Assembly: GCA_019635485.1 (NCBI GenBank)
Contig: JAHBZL010000001.1
Span: 62,001 to 126,000, forward strand
Direction: 5' to 3'
DNA from: Piscinibacter sp.
GTDB taxonomy: Bacteria; Pseudomonadota; Gammaproteobacteria; Burkholderiales; Burkholderiaceae_C
Length of the DNA stretch: 64,000 bases
Below are positions 1-8,809 of this stretch, in pieces (position 1 is the first letter of the stretch; the number at the start of each line of letters is the position of its first letter). The notes beneath the pieces were generated by a model. It was not told where the DNA came from. It made no database searches and saw nothing but the letters and a program-made list of their open reading frames with translations. The position numbers were made by a program, and so were the translations under genes.

Positions 1-989
1 CCCTCGCCCCACAACGTCACCTCGCTGCCGACCGCGGCGCCGGGCACCGGGCCGAGGTCGACGGTGATCATGTCCATCGAGACGCGCCCGACGGTGCGGG
101 TGCGCACCCCGTCCACCAGCACCGGCGTGCCGGTCGGCGCGACACGCGGGTAGCCGTCGGCATAGCCGCAGGCGACCACGCCGATGCGCATCGGCGCCGC
201 GGCGCGGAAGCTGCTGCCGTAGCCGACCGCGTCGCCCGGCTGCAGGTCCTGCGTCCCGATCAGCCGCGCGCGCAGGGTCATCGCCGGGCGCAGGCCCCAG
301 CCCGCCGCGCTCTGCGCTGGGAAGTCGGGCGAGGAGCCGTAGACCATGATGCCCGGGCGCACCCAGTCCGCGCGCACGGTCGTCTCGCTGGGCGCGAAGC
401 GCAAGGTCGCCGCGCTGTTGGCCAGCGAGCGCTCGCCGGGCAGGTCCTCGGTGGCACGCTCGAAGACGGCCACCGCCTCGGCGATGCCGGCCGCACCGTC
501 CGCGTCGGCGAAGTGCGTCATCAGCGTGATCTCGTCGACCTGGGTCAGGCCCGACAGGCGCTGCCACGCGGCGCGGAACGCCGCCGGCCGGAAGCCGAGC
601 CGGTTCATGCCGCTGTTGAGCTTCAGGAACACGCGCATCGGGCGGTTCGTCTTGTGCGCGGCCAGCCAGTCGATCTGCGCCTCGTGGTGCACCGCGTGCC
701 ACAGGTCCAGGCGCGAGCAGGTCTCGAGGTCGCGCGCCTCGAAGCAGCCTTCCAGCAGCAGTACCGGGCCGCGCCAGCCCAGCGCGCGCACCCGTTCGGC
801 CTCGGCGAGGTCGAGCAGCGCGAAACCGTCGGCACCGGCCAGGCCCGCGTAGGCCCGCTCGATGCCATGGCCGTAGGCGTTTGCCTTGACCACCGCCCAG
901 ACCTTCGCGTCGGGCGCGGCGGCGCGCGCGCGGCGCAGGTTGTGCGCCAGCGCATCGGTGTGGATCAGCGCTTCGATCGGCCGCGGCAT
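1..989 (-). CDS. alr: alanine racemase, 3' end cut by window edge
   Basis: PLP-dependent racemase that makes D-alanine for peptidoglycan. About 329 codons are visible from an ATG at 989; the C-terminal part lies outside the window. The PLP motif VVKANAYGHG is present, with the Schiff-base lysine at residue 35. The downstream signatures LKLNSGMNRLGF and TVGRVSMDM also fit alanine racemase. It is divergent from lplT, 125 bp away. The in-frame reading is clean to the edge, so I take it as a functional gene. The anabolic alr and catabolic dadX forms cannot be told apart from this fragment. Confidence 0.95.
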   Translation of the reverse strand, partial: MPRPIEALIHTDALAHNLRRARAAAPDAKVWAVVKANAYGHGIERAYAGLAGADGFALLDLAEAERVRALGWRGPVLLLEGCFEARDLETCSRLDLWHAVHHEAQIDWLAAHKTNRPMRVFLKLNSGMNRLGFRPAAFRAAWQRLSGLTQVDEITLMTHFADADGAAGIAEAVAVFERATEDLPGERSLANSAATLRFAPSETTVRADWVRPGIMVYGSSPDFPAQSAAGWGLRPAMTLRARLIGTQDLQPGDAVGYGSSFRAAAPMRIGVVACGYADGYPRVAPTGTPVLVDGVRTRTVGRVSMDMITVDLGPVPGAAVGSEVTLWGE

Positions 990-1114
990 GGTGCGTGGAT
1001 TCTGCCAGCGAGGCCGCGCCGCGCGGCCCCTGGAGCCGCGCAGGCTGCGTGCTATAAACCTGCGCCGCAGAAGACCCCCGCATCGTTGGGCGGCGCGCAC
1101 AAGCACCGGAGCGA

Positions 1115-2392
1115 ATGAAAAAGGGCTTCTACACCATCATGTCGGCGCAGTTCTTCAGCTCGCTGGCCGACAACGCATTGCTGGTGGCGGCCATCGAACT
1201 CCTGAAGACTTCCGGGGCCCCGGCCTGGCACGTGCCGGCCCTGTCGCCGATGTTCGCGCTGTTCTACGTGGTGCTCGCGCCGTTCGTCGGCGCGTTCGCG
1301 GACGCGGTGCCCAAGGGGCAGGTGATGTTCGTCTCGAACGCCATCAAGGTGGTCGGCTGCGTGCTGATGCTGTTCGGCGGGCACCCGCTGCTGGCCTACG
1401 CGATCGTCGGCCTCGGTGCGGCCGCGTACTCGCCGGCCAAGTACGGCATCCTCACCGAGCTGCTGCCGGCCTCGCAGCTGGTCAAGGCGAACGGCTGGAT
1501 CGAAGGGCTGACGATCCTGTCGATCATCCTCGGCATCCTGCTCGGCGGCCTGCTGCTCGGACGCGCGATCTCCGGCGAGCTGCTGAGCCTGGACTTGCCG
1601 CTGATCGACACCGGCATCGACACGGCCGCGGAGGCGGCGATCGCGCTGATCGTGTTCCTCTACGTGGCCGCGGCGCTGTTCAACCTGAAGATCCCGCGCA
1701 CCGAGGCGCCGCTGCAGCCGCTGTCGCGCAACCTGGCCGTGCTGGTGCGCGACTTCTCGGCCTGCAACGCACGCCTGTGGAGCGACAAGCTCGGCCAGAT
1801 CTCGCTGGCCACGACGACGCTGTTCTGGGGCGTCTCGGGCAACCTGCGCGTGATCGTGTTCGCGTGGGCGGCGGCCGCGCTCGGCTACGGCACCTCGCAG
1901 GCGTCGTCGCTGGTCGGCGTGGTCGCGATCGGCACCGCCGCCGGCGCGGTGCTCGCGTCGTGGCGCATGCGGCTGGACCAGGCGACCAGCGTGATCCCGC
2001 TGGGCATCGGCATGGGCGTGCTGGTGATCGGGCTGAACTTCATCGGCAACGTCTGGGTCGCGGCGCCGTTCCTCGTGCTGCTGGGCGCGATCGGCGGCTA
2101 CCTGGTCGTGCCGATGAACGCGCTGCTGCAGCACCGCGGCCACAACCTGATGGGCGCGGGCCGGTCGATCGCGGTGCAGAACTTCAACGAGCAGGCCTGC
2201 ATCCTCGGCCTGGGCGCGTTCTACACCGGGATGGCGCGCTTCGGCCTGTCGGCCTTCGGCGCGATCACGATCTTCGGCCTCGTCGTGGCCGGCACGATGG
2301 AGCTGATCCGCCGCTGGCACATCAGCAACACCGTCGTGCACCGCGACGAGGTCGAGCACCTGCTGGCCATCGCGCGCACCGACAAACACTGA
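1115..2392 (+). CDS. lplT: lysophospholipid transporter LplT (MFS)
   Basis: A 425-residue major facilitator protein that resembles LplT, which flips lysophospholipids across the inner membrane for re-acylation. It begins MKKGFYTIMSAQFFSSLADN, the typical LplT opening with the FSSLADNALL segment. About 12 hydrophobic helices follow and the AAYSPAKYGILTELLP loop is present. The ATG at 1115 follows a purine-rich stretch. No acyltransferase gene is adjacent, but an LplT-Aas fusion is encoded at 53737-55629, so the genome carries two LplT-type domains in this window. It ends 11 bp from the convergent SGNH hydrolase gene. Confidence 0.9.
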   Translation: MKKGFYTIMSAQFFSSLADNALLVAAIELLKTSGAPAWHVPALSPMFALFYVVLAPFVGAFADAVPKGQVMFVSNAIKVVGCVLMLFGGHPLLAYAIVGLGAAAYSPAKYGILTELLPASQLVKANGWIEGLTILSIILGILLGGLLLGRAISGELLSLDLPLIDTGIDTAAEAAIALIVFLYVAAALFNLKIPRTEAPLQPLSRNLAVLVRDFSACNARLWSDKLGQISLATTTLFWGVSGNLRVIVFAWAAAALGYGTSQASSLVGVVAIGTAAGAVLASWRMRLDQATSVIPLGIGMGVLVIGLNFIGNVWVAAPFLVLLGAIGGYLVVPMNALLQHRGHNLMGAGRSIAVQNFNEQACILGLGAFYTGMARFGLSAFGAITIFGLVVAGTMELIRRWHISNTVVHRDEVEHLLAIARTDKH

Positions 2393-2403
2393 CGGCCGCC
2401 GCG

Positions 2404-3285
2404 CTACGCGGTCAGCACCTGCTCGATCGCCGCGGCCCAGGGCACGGCCAGCTTCGCGCAGCCGCGCCAGGTCAGGTGGATCTCGTTGATCCAGTCGCCG
2501 CTCTCGCCCTCGGTGCCGGGCAGCGCCGGATCGAGCGCGATCTGCGTGGTGTCGAAGAAATGCAGGTTCGGGAAGCGCGCCGAGTCGGCCGCACAGTCGG
2601 CCAGCAGCGCCGCGAGCCGCTCGATCAGCAGGCGCGCGACGCCGGCGTAGTCGGCCTCCGGGATCGCGTAGGCCTGCACGGCCGGCAGCAGCCACGGCCC
2701 CGCGCCGAGCCCGGCGCCCGCCGGCCGCGGCATCGGCACCGAGTAGCCGTGCAGGAAGATCGGCGCCCCCCTGGATGGCCCGCTGTCGCGCAGGCCGATC
2801 ATCAGCTCCAGGTTCGCCGCCAGATAGGTGCGGAAGGTCTGCCAGCCGGCATCGCTCAGATAGCGGCGCGGGCCGAGCGCCGCGTCGCCCCATTCGGCGG
2901 CCTCGAGCAGCAGGCGCTTGTCCTGCGGGATGCCGGCGCCGTGCACGCCGAGCGCATCGATCAGGTCGTTGCCGCCGCAGGACAGCAGCAGGCCGTCCCA
3001 CAGGCGCGCGGTCTTGCCGCGCAGCAGCGCGACGTAGTTGCGGTCGGTGTTGATCTGCGACATGCGGCGCAGCGTGTCGCCGGGCGATGCGCAGTTGACG
3101 GCGCAGGCCGAGCGCTCGAACTCCATCTCGAACAGCAGGTTGGAGTTCTTGGCCGGGTTCAGCGCGCCGATCGAGAACCAGGAGTCCCCTTCGGCGAGGA
3201 AGCGCCAGCCGAATTCGCCAAGCGGCGGCATCGTGTCACTGGAGCTCAGGTGCCAGGGGCTGTACAGGACCAGGGGCTTCTTCAT
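2404..3285 (-). CDS. SGNH/GDSL-like hydrolase
   Basis: A 293-residue protein with the blocks of the SGNH hydrolase fold. LAEGDSWFS near residue 30 gives the nucleophile Ser, GGNDLID gives the Gly/Asn oxyanion region, and NEIHLTWRG near the C-terminus gives the His of the catalytic set. I use the ATG at 3285, which is followed by KKPLVLYSPWHLSS. The longer in-frame reading upstream has no homology-like content and runs into the divergent DMT gene. There is no clear signal peptide, so an intracellular esterase or lipase is likely. The substrate cannot be deduced. Confidence 0.82.
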   Translation of the reverse strand: MKKPLVLYSPWHLSSSDTMPPLGEFGWRFLAEGDSWFSIGALNPAKNSNLLFEMEFERSACAVNCASPGDTLRRMSQINTDRNYVALLRGKTARLWDGLLLSCGGNDLIDALGVHGAGIPQDKRLLLEAAEWGDAALGPRRYLSDAGWQTFRTYLAANLELMIGLRDSGPSRGAPIFLHGYSVPMPRPAGAGLGAGPWLLPAVQAYAIPEADYAGVARLLIERLAALLADCAADSARFPNLHFFDTTQIALDPALPGTEGESGDWINEIHLTWRGCAKLAVPWAAAIEQVLTA

Positions 3286-3376
3286 CGGGGTCTCCTTCAC
3301 CGGGGCGGACACCTTAGGTCCGCGCGGCGCGACGGTCCATCCAACAAGCTCGGGAGGAGACGGGACAATCGCCGCG

Positions 3377-4306
3377 ATGCCGCCCACGCTTTCCGCCCGC
3401 TTCGCACGTCCCGTGCCGCCCGCCCTCTGGCCCGCGCTGGCCCTGACCGTCAACGCCTTCGTCTGGGGCACCTCATGGTGGCCGTTCCGCCAGCTCGAGG
3501 CGCGCGGGCTGCACCCGCTGTGGGCGACGGTGCTGATCTACGCCACCGCCGTCGCCGTGATCGTCGCGACGCGGCCGCGCGCCGTCGGCCAGGTGCTGCG
3601 CGCGCCGGCGCTGTGGGTGCTGGTGCTGGCCTCGGGCACCACCAACGCCGCCTTCAACTGGGCCGTGACGATCGGCGACGTGGTGCGCGTGGTGCTGCTG
3701 TTCTATCTGATGCCGCTGTGGGCCGTGCTGCTGGCCCGGCTGCTGCTGGGCGAGGCGCTGACCCGGCTGGCCGCGCTGCGCGTGGCGCTCGCGCTGGCCG
3801 GCGCCGCGATCGTGTTGTGGCCGCCCGGCGCCAGCGGCTGGGCCGCGCTGCCGCTGCCGCGCACGCTGCCGGACTGGCTGGGCGTGCTCGGCGGCTTCAG
3901 CTTCGCGCTGAACAACGTGATGCTGCGCCGCGAGGCCCGGCGGCCGGAGGAGGGCCGCGCGCTGGCGATGTTCGGCGGCGGCATGACGGTGGCCGCCGTG
4001 CTCGCGCTGGTCCTGGCGCGCTCCGGCGCGGTGCCGGGGCTGCCGCCGCCGGCGCCGGGCTGGATCGCCGGGGTGGCCGGCCTCGCGCTGCTGTTCCTGG
4101 TCGGCAATCTCGCGCTGCAGTACGGCGCCGCGCGGCTGAGCGCCAACGTGACGGCGGTCGTCATGCTGACCGAGGTGCTGTTCGCCTCTGTCTCCGCCCT
4201 GGCGCTGGGCGGGGGCACGCTGAGCACGCCGCTGCTGGCCGGCGGCAGCCTGATCCTGCTGGGGGCGCTGTTGGCGGCGGCGGCGCCGGACGCCGCCGGG
4301 CACTGA
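3377..4306 (+). CDS. DMT-superfamily (EamA) transporter
   Basis: A 309-residue inner-membrane protein with about ten hydrophobic helices in two EamA-like halves. The first half begins NAFVWGTSWWPFRQLE and the second begins around GVLGGFSFALNNVMLRREA. This pattern is typical of drug/metabolite exporters of amino acids or small metabolites. I choose ATG 3377, which directly precedes the first transmembrane region. Its TGA lies within the CTGAG direct repeat that flanks the MITE-like palindrome downstream, so the element appears to have inserted at the very end of this gene. Confidence 0.85.
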   Translation: MPPTLSARFARPVPPALWPALALTVNAFVWGTSWWPFRQLEARGLHPLWATVLIYATAVAVIVATRPRAVGQVLRAPALWVLVLASGTTNAAFNWAVTIGDVVRVVLLFYLMPLWAVLLARLLLGEALTRLAALRVALALAGAAIVLWPPGASGWAALPLPRTLPDWLGVLGGFSFALNNVMLRREARRPEEGRALAMFGGGMTVAAVLALVLARSGAVPGLPPPAPGWIAGVAGLALLFLVGNLALQYGAARLSANVTAVVMLTEVLFASVSALALGGGTLSTPLLAGGSLILLGALLAAAAPDAAGH

Positions 4307-4469
4307 GAAGCTGTAAACGAACCCGCCACGCCCGCTCGTCCCGCCAGAACGCGGCCACTCGTCGTTGCAAATGCTCGCCATAGCACGAGCTATGGCTGTG
4401 CTTTGCGCCTAGATGGGCCGCGTTCTGTCGGCCCGCTCGGGCGCGCCGGGTTCATTCACAGCTTCTGAG
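4303..4469. mobile_element. MITE-like palindrome with 5-bp direct repeats
   Basis: A 157-bp element (4308-4464) is bounded by inverted ends AAGCTGTAAACGAACCCG and CGGGTTCATTCACAGCTT. The two arms pair imperfectly over about 75 bp, including an AGAACGCGGCC/GGCCGCGTTCT block. The centre is a perfect hairpin, CCATAGC-ACGA-GCTATGG. CTGAG occurs on both sides (4303-4307 and 4465-4469), as expected for a 5-bp target duplication. It carries no ORF, so it would be non-autonomous. It sits between two convergent genes and could also act as a bidirectional terminator. No second copy was noticed in this window. Confidence 0.7.
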
Positions 4470-4470
4470 C

Positions 4471-5346
4471 TCAGGCCGGCGCGGCGGCCGGCCAGTCGAA
4501 GGCCGGGTCGATCTGCTGCAGCGTCGCGATGAACGGCTCTTCGAGCAGCGGTTTGGTCAGGTAGGCGTCGCAGCCGGCCAGCGAGCCGCGCACGCGGTCG
4601 GACGAGCCCTTCAGCGAGGTCACCAGCACGACCCGCGTGTGCGTGCCGCGCAGCGTCGCCTGCTGCTTGGCGGCACGGCACAGGTGCAGCCCGTCGATGC
4701 TGCCGGGCGGGCCGAGCAGGACATCGAGGAAGGCGATCGCGAACGCGCGCTGCCCGAGCAGGCGCAGACCCTCCTCGCCGGTCGCGGCGGCCTGCACCCG
4801 GTAACCCAGGCGCTCCAGGCGTTGCACCAGGAACTTGCGCGCGATCGCGCTGTCCTCGACGACCAGCACCTCGCGGCCGGCGCCGCCACGCGGGGCGGCG
4901 GGCTTCGCCGCGGTCGCCTTGGGCGCGGCGGCCGGCATCGCCGGCGCAGCCGGCGCGGGATCCACCGGCGCCTCGAAGTCCAGCGGCATCAGCCCGCTCG
5001 ACGCTTCCGGCGGCAGCGCCAAGCGCTGCTCGAGCAGGGTGTCCAGCGCCCGCACGATGCGCATCGGGTCCAGCGGGCGCGGCAGGCAGACCAGCGACGG
5101 ATCGCCGACCCCGCGGCCGATGAACACCGTGTCGCGCTCGCGCTGCCCGTGCCGCACGGCCTCGCGCGAGGCCGCGTGGTCGGCGTCGGCGATCAGGAAG
5201 TCCGCCAGCCCCGCCTCGTCGACGCGGTGATAGGCCGGGTTGCGCTGCGCGGCGAGGCGGAAGAAGCTGGCCAGCGCCTCGCGTTCGAAGGCGGAAAAGC
5301 CTTCCAGCGCGACGCTGTAGTGGTCGGCGATCTCGGGGACGGACAT
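4471..5346 (-). CDS. response regulator with C-terminal receiver domain
   Basis: A 291-residue protein. The C-terminal half is a receiver domain: the acidic pair is in VLVVEDSAIARKF, the phospho-acceptor Asp is in IAFLDVLLG, the Thr is in VVLVTSL and the Lys is in AYLTKPL. The first 140 or so residues precede an Ala/Pro-rich linker and match no family I recognise. They could be a small helical input or output domain. There is no DNA-binding domain after the receiver. ATG 5346 is used because longer in-frame readings overlap the promoter region of the glutathione peroxidase gene. No kinase gene is adjacent. Confidence 0.8.
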   Translation of the reverse strand: MSVPEIADHYSVALEGFSAFEREALASFFRLAAQRNPAYHRVDEAGLADFLIADADHAASREAVRHGQRERDTVFIGRGVGDPSLVCLPRPLDPMRIVRALDTLLEQRLALPPEASSGLMPLDFEAPVDPAPAAPAMPAAAPKATAAKPAAPRGGAGREVLVVEDSAIARKFLVQRLERLGYRVQAAATGEEGLRLLGQRAFAIAFLDVLLGPPGSIDGLHLCRAAKQQATLRGTHTRVVLVTSLKGSSDRVRGSLAGCDAYLTKPLLEEPFIATLQQIDPAFDWPAAAPA

Positions 5347-5471
5347 GGCGGAACCGATGCTGTGGTGCGCCCGATCGGGCGTCAAGAACCACGCCGTCGG
5401 GATTGGCGGATCCGCACGGTGATTCGTCACGCGGAGCGATACCATCGCGCACCACCCCTGCGGGAGCCGCC

Positions 5472-5963
5472 ATGGCCGCCACCAGCGTCTACGATTTCGA
5501 AGCCCTGTCGATCGAGGGCAAGCCGGCTCACCTGTCGACGCAGCGCGGCAAGGTGCTGCTGATCGTGAACACCGCCAGCCAGTGCGGCTTCACGCCGCAG
5601 TTCACCGGGCTGGAGGCGCTGTGGAAGGACTACCGCGACCGCGGGCTGGTCGTGGTCGGCTTCCCGAGCAACCAGTTCGGCGGCCAGGACCCGGGCAGCA
5701 ACGACCAGATCGCCTCGTTCTGCGAGCTGAACTACGGGGTCAGCTTCCCGATGATGGCGAAGGTCGAGGTGAACGGCGACGGCGCCCACCCGCTGTGGAA
5801 ATGGCTCACGTCCGAGGCACCGGGCGTGCTCGGCACGCAGGCGGTCAAGTGGAACTTCACCAAGTTCCTGGTCGGCAAGGACGGCCGCGTGCTGAAGCGC
5901 TACGCGCCGAACGACAGCCCCGAATCCCTCCGCAAGGACATCGAAGCGGCCCTGGCCGCGTGA
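5472..5963 (+). CDS. glutathione peroxidase family protein
   Basis: A 163-residue thioredoxin-fold peroxidase that reduces peroxides with thiol donors. The catalytic motif [11 protein letters not shown] has Cys38 in place of selenocysteine. FPSNQFGGQ supplies the active-site Gln, and WNFTKFLV supplies the Trp/Asn. The length is typical for bacterial BsaA/BtuE-type enzymes. The ATG at 5472 follows a GGGAG ribosome-binding site. There is no signal peptide, so it is cytoplasmic. It is followed 13 bp later by the aminotransferase gene, so the two may be co-transcribed. Confidence 0.92.
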   Translation: MAATSVYDFEALSIEGKPAHLSTQRGKVLLIVNTASQCGFTPQFTGLEALWKDYRDRGLVVVGFPSNQFGGQDPGSNDQIASFCELNYGVSFPMMAKVEVNGDGAHPLWKWLTSEAPGVLGTQAVKWNFTKFLVGKDGRVLKRYAPNDSPESLRKDIEAALAA

Positions 5964-5976
5964 CCCCCGAGCCCCC

Positions 5977-7170
5977 ATGTTTGAACACATCGAACCCTTC
6001 GCCGGCGACCCGATCCTCAGCCTGAACGAGGACTTCCAGAAGGATCCGCGACCGCACAAGATCAACCTCAGCATCGGCATCTACTTCGACGACGCCGGGC
6101 GCATCCCGGTGCTCGAGTCCGTGCAGCGTGCCGAGGCGGCGGTGGTGGCCCGCGGCGGGCCCAAGCCCTACCTGCCGATCGAGGGCGCCGCGAACTTCCG
6201 CGCCGCCGTGCAGTCGCTGCTGTTCGGCGCCGACCACGAGGCGGTCACCAGCGGGCGCATCGCGACGATCCAGTCGGTCGGCTCGTCCGGCGGGCTGAAG
6301 GTCGGCGCCGACTTCATCCGCCGCTGGTTCCCGGACAGCGGCGTGTGGGTCAGCGACCCGACCTGGGACAACCACCGCGCGATGTTCGAGGGCGCCGGTC
6401 TCACGGTGCAGACCTATCCGTACTACGACCCGGCCACCGGCGGCGTGCGCTTCCCCGAGATGCTGGCGGCGCTGCGCGCGCTGCCGCCACGCAGCATCGT
6501 GCTGCTGCACGCCTGCTGCCACAACCCGACCGGCGTCGACCTGACCCGCGCGCAATGGGACGAGCTGATCCCTGTCCTCGTGCAGCGCGGTCTGATCCCG
6601 TACCTGGACCTGGCCTACCAGGGTTTCGGCGACGGCATCGCGGAGGATGCCTATGCCGTGCGCGCGCTGGCGGCGGCGGGGCTGAGCGGCTTCGTCGCCA
6701 ACTCCTTCTCCAAGAGCATGAGCGTCTACGGCGAACGCTGCGGTGCGCTCAGCGTGGTCTGCCCGGACGCGGCGCAGGCCGAGCGCGTGCTCGGGCAGCT
6801 CAAGTTCACGGTGCGGCGCAACTACTCGAGCCCGCCGATCCACGGCGGCCAGATCGTCGCGCAGATCCTGACCGACCCGGCGCTGCGCCCGCTGTGGGAA
6901 CGCGAGCTCGGCGCGATGCGCGAGCGCATCCTGGCGATGCGCCAGGCGCTGCACCGCGTCGTCAGCGCCAAGGTGCCGGGCCGCAACTTCGACTACTTCC
7001 TCACCCAGCGCGGCATGTTCAGCTACACCGGGCTGAGCCCGGCGCAGGTGGACCGGCTGCGCGAGGAGTTCGCGGTCTACCTGGTGCGCTCCGGGCGCAT
7101 GTGCGTGGCGGGCCTGAACACCGGCAACGTCGAGGCGACGGCGCGGGCGATGGCGGCAGTGCTCGCCTGA
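5977..7170 (+). CDS. aromatic/aspartate-type amino acid aminotransferase
   Basis: A 397-residue class-I PLP aminotransferase of the AspC/TyrB type. [16 protein letters not shown]-type sequence puts the PLP lysine at residue 246. HNPTGVDLT and [10 protein letters not shown] are the conserved cofactor-binding segments. The N-terminus [15 protein letters not shown] matches the aspartate and aromatic aminotransferase subfamily. Whether it prefers aspartate or aromatic amino acids cannot be decided from sequence alone. It lies directly behind the glutathione peroxidase gene and ahead of the SHP cytochrome operon, with 51 bp before SHP. Confidence 0.92.
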   Translation: MFEHIEPFAGDPILSLNEDFQKDPRPHKINLSIGIYFDDAGRIPVLESVQRAEAAVVARGGPKPYLPIEGAANFRAAVQSLLFGADHEAVTSGRIATIQSVGSSGGLKVGADFIRRWFPDSGVWVSDPTWDNHRAMFEGAGLTVQTYPYYDPATGGVRFPEMLAALRALPPRSIVLLHACCHNPTGVDLTRAQWDELIPVLVQRGLIPYLDLAYQGFGDGIAEDAYAVRALAAAGLSGFVANSFSKSMSVYGERCGALSVVCPDAAQAERVLGQLKFTVRRNYSSPPIHGGQIVAQILTDPALRPLWERELGAMRERILAMRQALHRVVSAKVPGRNFDYFLTQRGMFSYTGLSPAQVDRLREEFAVYLVRSGRMCVAGLNTGNVEATARAMAAVLA

Positions 7171-7221
7171 TAAGACTTCCTTAAACCCCCGCTCCGATCA
7201 TGGCGACTCCAAGGAGTTGCC

Positions 7222-7614
7222 ATGAAACGAGTCTTCCTTCTCCCCGCCCTGCTGCTGGCGGCGGCCCTGCCAACGGCACGTGCGGCCACGCCGGCCGAGC
7301 TGCTGGCCGGCTACGGCGCTACCGCGCAGGCAGCCGCCGACCCCGACCGCGGCCGGGCCTTCTTCGCCACGCGCGGCACGCGAGACTGGAGCTGCGCCTC
7401 GTGCCACGGCAGCACGCCGGTCCAGACCGGCAAGCATGCCGCCACCGGCAAGGCGATCCTGCCGCTCGCGCCGGCCTTCAATGCCGAGCGTTTCACCGAC
7501 GCGGCGAAGACCGAGAAATGGTTCCGCCGCAACTGCAACGACGTGCTCGGCCGCGCGTGCAGCGCGGGCGAGAAGGCCGACGTGCTGGCCTGGCTGATGA
7601 CGCTGCGTCCCTGA
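7222..7614 (+). CDS. sphaeroides heme protein (SHP)-like cytochrome c (DUF1924)
   Basis: A 130-residue periplasmic protein with a signal peptide (about residues 1-21) and one c-heme motif, CASCH (58-62). The C-terminal part WFRRNCND...RACS matches the SHP family, in which an Asn replaces the usual Met ligand next to a disulfide. Asn104 with Cys105 and Cys113 is the likely ligand and disulfide set here, inferred from its distance to the C-terminus. Known SHPs bind oxygen and NO when reduced, but their role is unsettled. An AAGGAG site precedes the ATG. It is followed by the diheme cytochrome and cytochrome b genes, the classic SHP context. Confidence 0.87.
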   Translation: MKRVFLLPALLLAAALPTARAATPAELLAGYGATAQAAADPDRGRAFFATRGTRDWSCASCHGSTPVQTGKHAATGKAILPLAPAFNAERFTDAAKTEKWFRRNCNDVLGRACSAGEKADVLAWLMTLRP

Positions 7615-7633
7615 GCGCCGACGGAGCCCCCCA

Positions 7634-8083
7634 ATGAAGAAGACCCTCGTGCTGCTCGCGGCCACCGCCGCGGCCGTCCTCGCACACGCCGACGGCGGCG
7701 CGCGCCGCGTCGCCCTGCTGCCCGCCTACACGCAGGAATGCGGCAGCTGCCATGCACCGTTCCCGCCCGGGCTGCTGCCCCGGGAATCCTGGCAGCGGTT
7801 GATGCAGAACCTGCCGCGCCACTTCGGCACCGACGCGTCGCTCGACGCCGCGGCCCAAAGCTCGATCTCGGACTGGCTGGCCAGCCGCGCCTCCACCCGG
7901 ACACGCGCCGCGCCGCCCGAGGACCGCATCACCCGCAGCGACTGGTTCCGCCGCGAACACCGCGAGGTCCCGGCGGCCGCCTGGGGCCGCCCCGCGGTCG
8001 GCAGTGCCGCCAACTGCGGCGCCTGCCACGCGGGCGCGGCGCAGGGCGACTTCGACGAAGACCAGGTGCGCATCCCGCGCTGA
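7634..8083 (+). CDS. diheme cytochrome c (DHC), partner of SHP
   Basis: A 149-residue exported protein with a cleavable signal (about 1-20) and two c-type heme motifs, CGSCH (36-40) and CGACH (128-132). Size, spacing and position match the diheme cytochrome DHC that passes electrons to SHP. The segment ENLPRHFGTDASLD-like region between the hemes is typical of the family. It starts 19 bp after SHP with a GGAG site and is followed 18 bp later by the cytochrome b gene, so the three form one electron-transfer unit from the quinone pool to SHP (family knowledge plus inference). Confidence 0.87.
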   Translation: MKKTLVLLAATAAAVLAHADGGARRVALLPAYTQECGSCHAPFPPGLLPRESWQRLMQNLPRHFGTDASLDAAAQSSISDWLASRASTRTRAAPPEDRITRSDWFRREHREVPAAAWGRPAVGSAANCGACHAGAAQGDFDEDQVRIPR

Positions 8084-8101
8084 ACGTTCAGGAACCCGGC
8101 C

Positions 8102-8797
8102 ATGACCACTTCCTCCCCCCGCGCCGTGCTCGTCTGGGACGCGCCGGTGCGTGTCTTCCACTGGCTGCTCGTCGCGAGCTTCGCCGGCGCCTGGCTCACC
8201 GCCGAGAGCGAGCGCTGGCGGCTCGTGCACGTGACGCTCGGCTACACGGTCGGCGGCCTGCTGCTCTTCCGCCTGCTCTGGGGCCTGATCGGCACACCAC
8301 CCGCCCGCTTCGCGAACTTCGTGCGTGGCCCGCAAGCGGCCTGGCGCTACCTGCGCTCGCTGACCGGCCCGCGGCCGGAGCACCACACCGGGCACAACCC
8401 GGCCGGGGCACTGGCGATCGTCGCCCTGCTGCTGTTGATCGGGGTCACGGTCGCCACCGGGTGGGCGGCCTACAGTGAACTCGGCGGCGAATGGCTGGAA
8501 GAGTGGCATGAAGGCGCCGCGAATGCCTTGCTGGCGGTGGTGGTCGTGCACCTGCTGGGCGTGTTCGTCGGCAGCTGGGTGCACCGGGAGAACCTGGTGC
8601 GTTCGATGCTGACCGGCCGCAAGAAGGCGGTACCGGACGCAGGCATCCGCCGCGCCCACGGCGCGCTGGCCGCCGTGCTGCTGGCCGCGGTGCTGGGCTT
8701 CTGGTGGCTGCAGTGGCAGTCGGCGCCGGCGGCCGGGGCCGCGCAGTCCGAAGGTGTGTCGGCCGCGCGAGCCAAGCATCACGACGAGGACGACTGA
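8102..8797 (+). CDS. cytochrome b561-family membrane protein
   Basis: A 231-residue integral membrane protein with four b-type transmembrane helices plus a fifth hydrophobic segment near residue 185. Candidate heme ligands are His20 in RVFHWLLV, His43 in LVHVTLGY and histidines in the VVVVHLLGVFVGSWVH helix. It probably takes electrons from quinol and passes them to the diheme cytochrome encoded just upstream. The C-terminal tail is short and polar (HHDEDD-like). The gene is spaced 18 bp from DHC and 12 bp from the response-regulator ATG, so the operon continues into regulation. Confidence 0.87.
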   Translation: MTTSSPRAVLVWDAPVRVFHWLLVASFAGAWLTAESERWRLVHVTLGYTVGGLLLFRLLWGLIGTPPARFANFVRGPQAAWRYLRSLTGPRPEHHTGHNPAGALAIVALLLLIGVTVATGWAAYSELGGEWLEEWHEGAANALLAVVVVHLLGVFVGSWVHRENLVRSMLTGRKKAVPDAGIRRAHGALAAVLLAAVLGFWWLQWQSAPAAGAAQSEGVSAARAKHHDEDD

Positions 8798-8809
8798 ACC
8801 GGATTGGCC

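Noticed and set aside
886-4383. 1,165-codon plus-strand open frame
   Set aside because: It runs across lplT, the antisense of the SGNH gene and the DMT gene in another frame. Arg/Ala/Gly-rich composition is the usual shadow of GC-rich codon bias.
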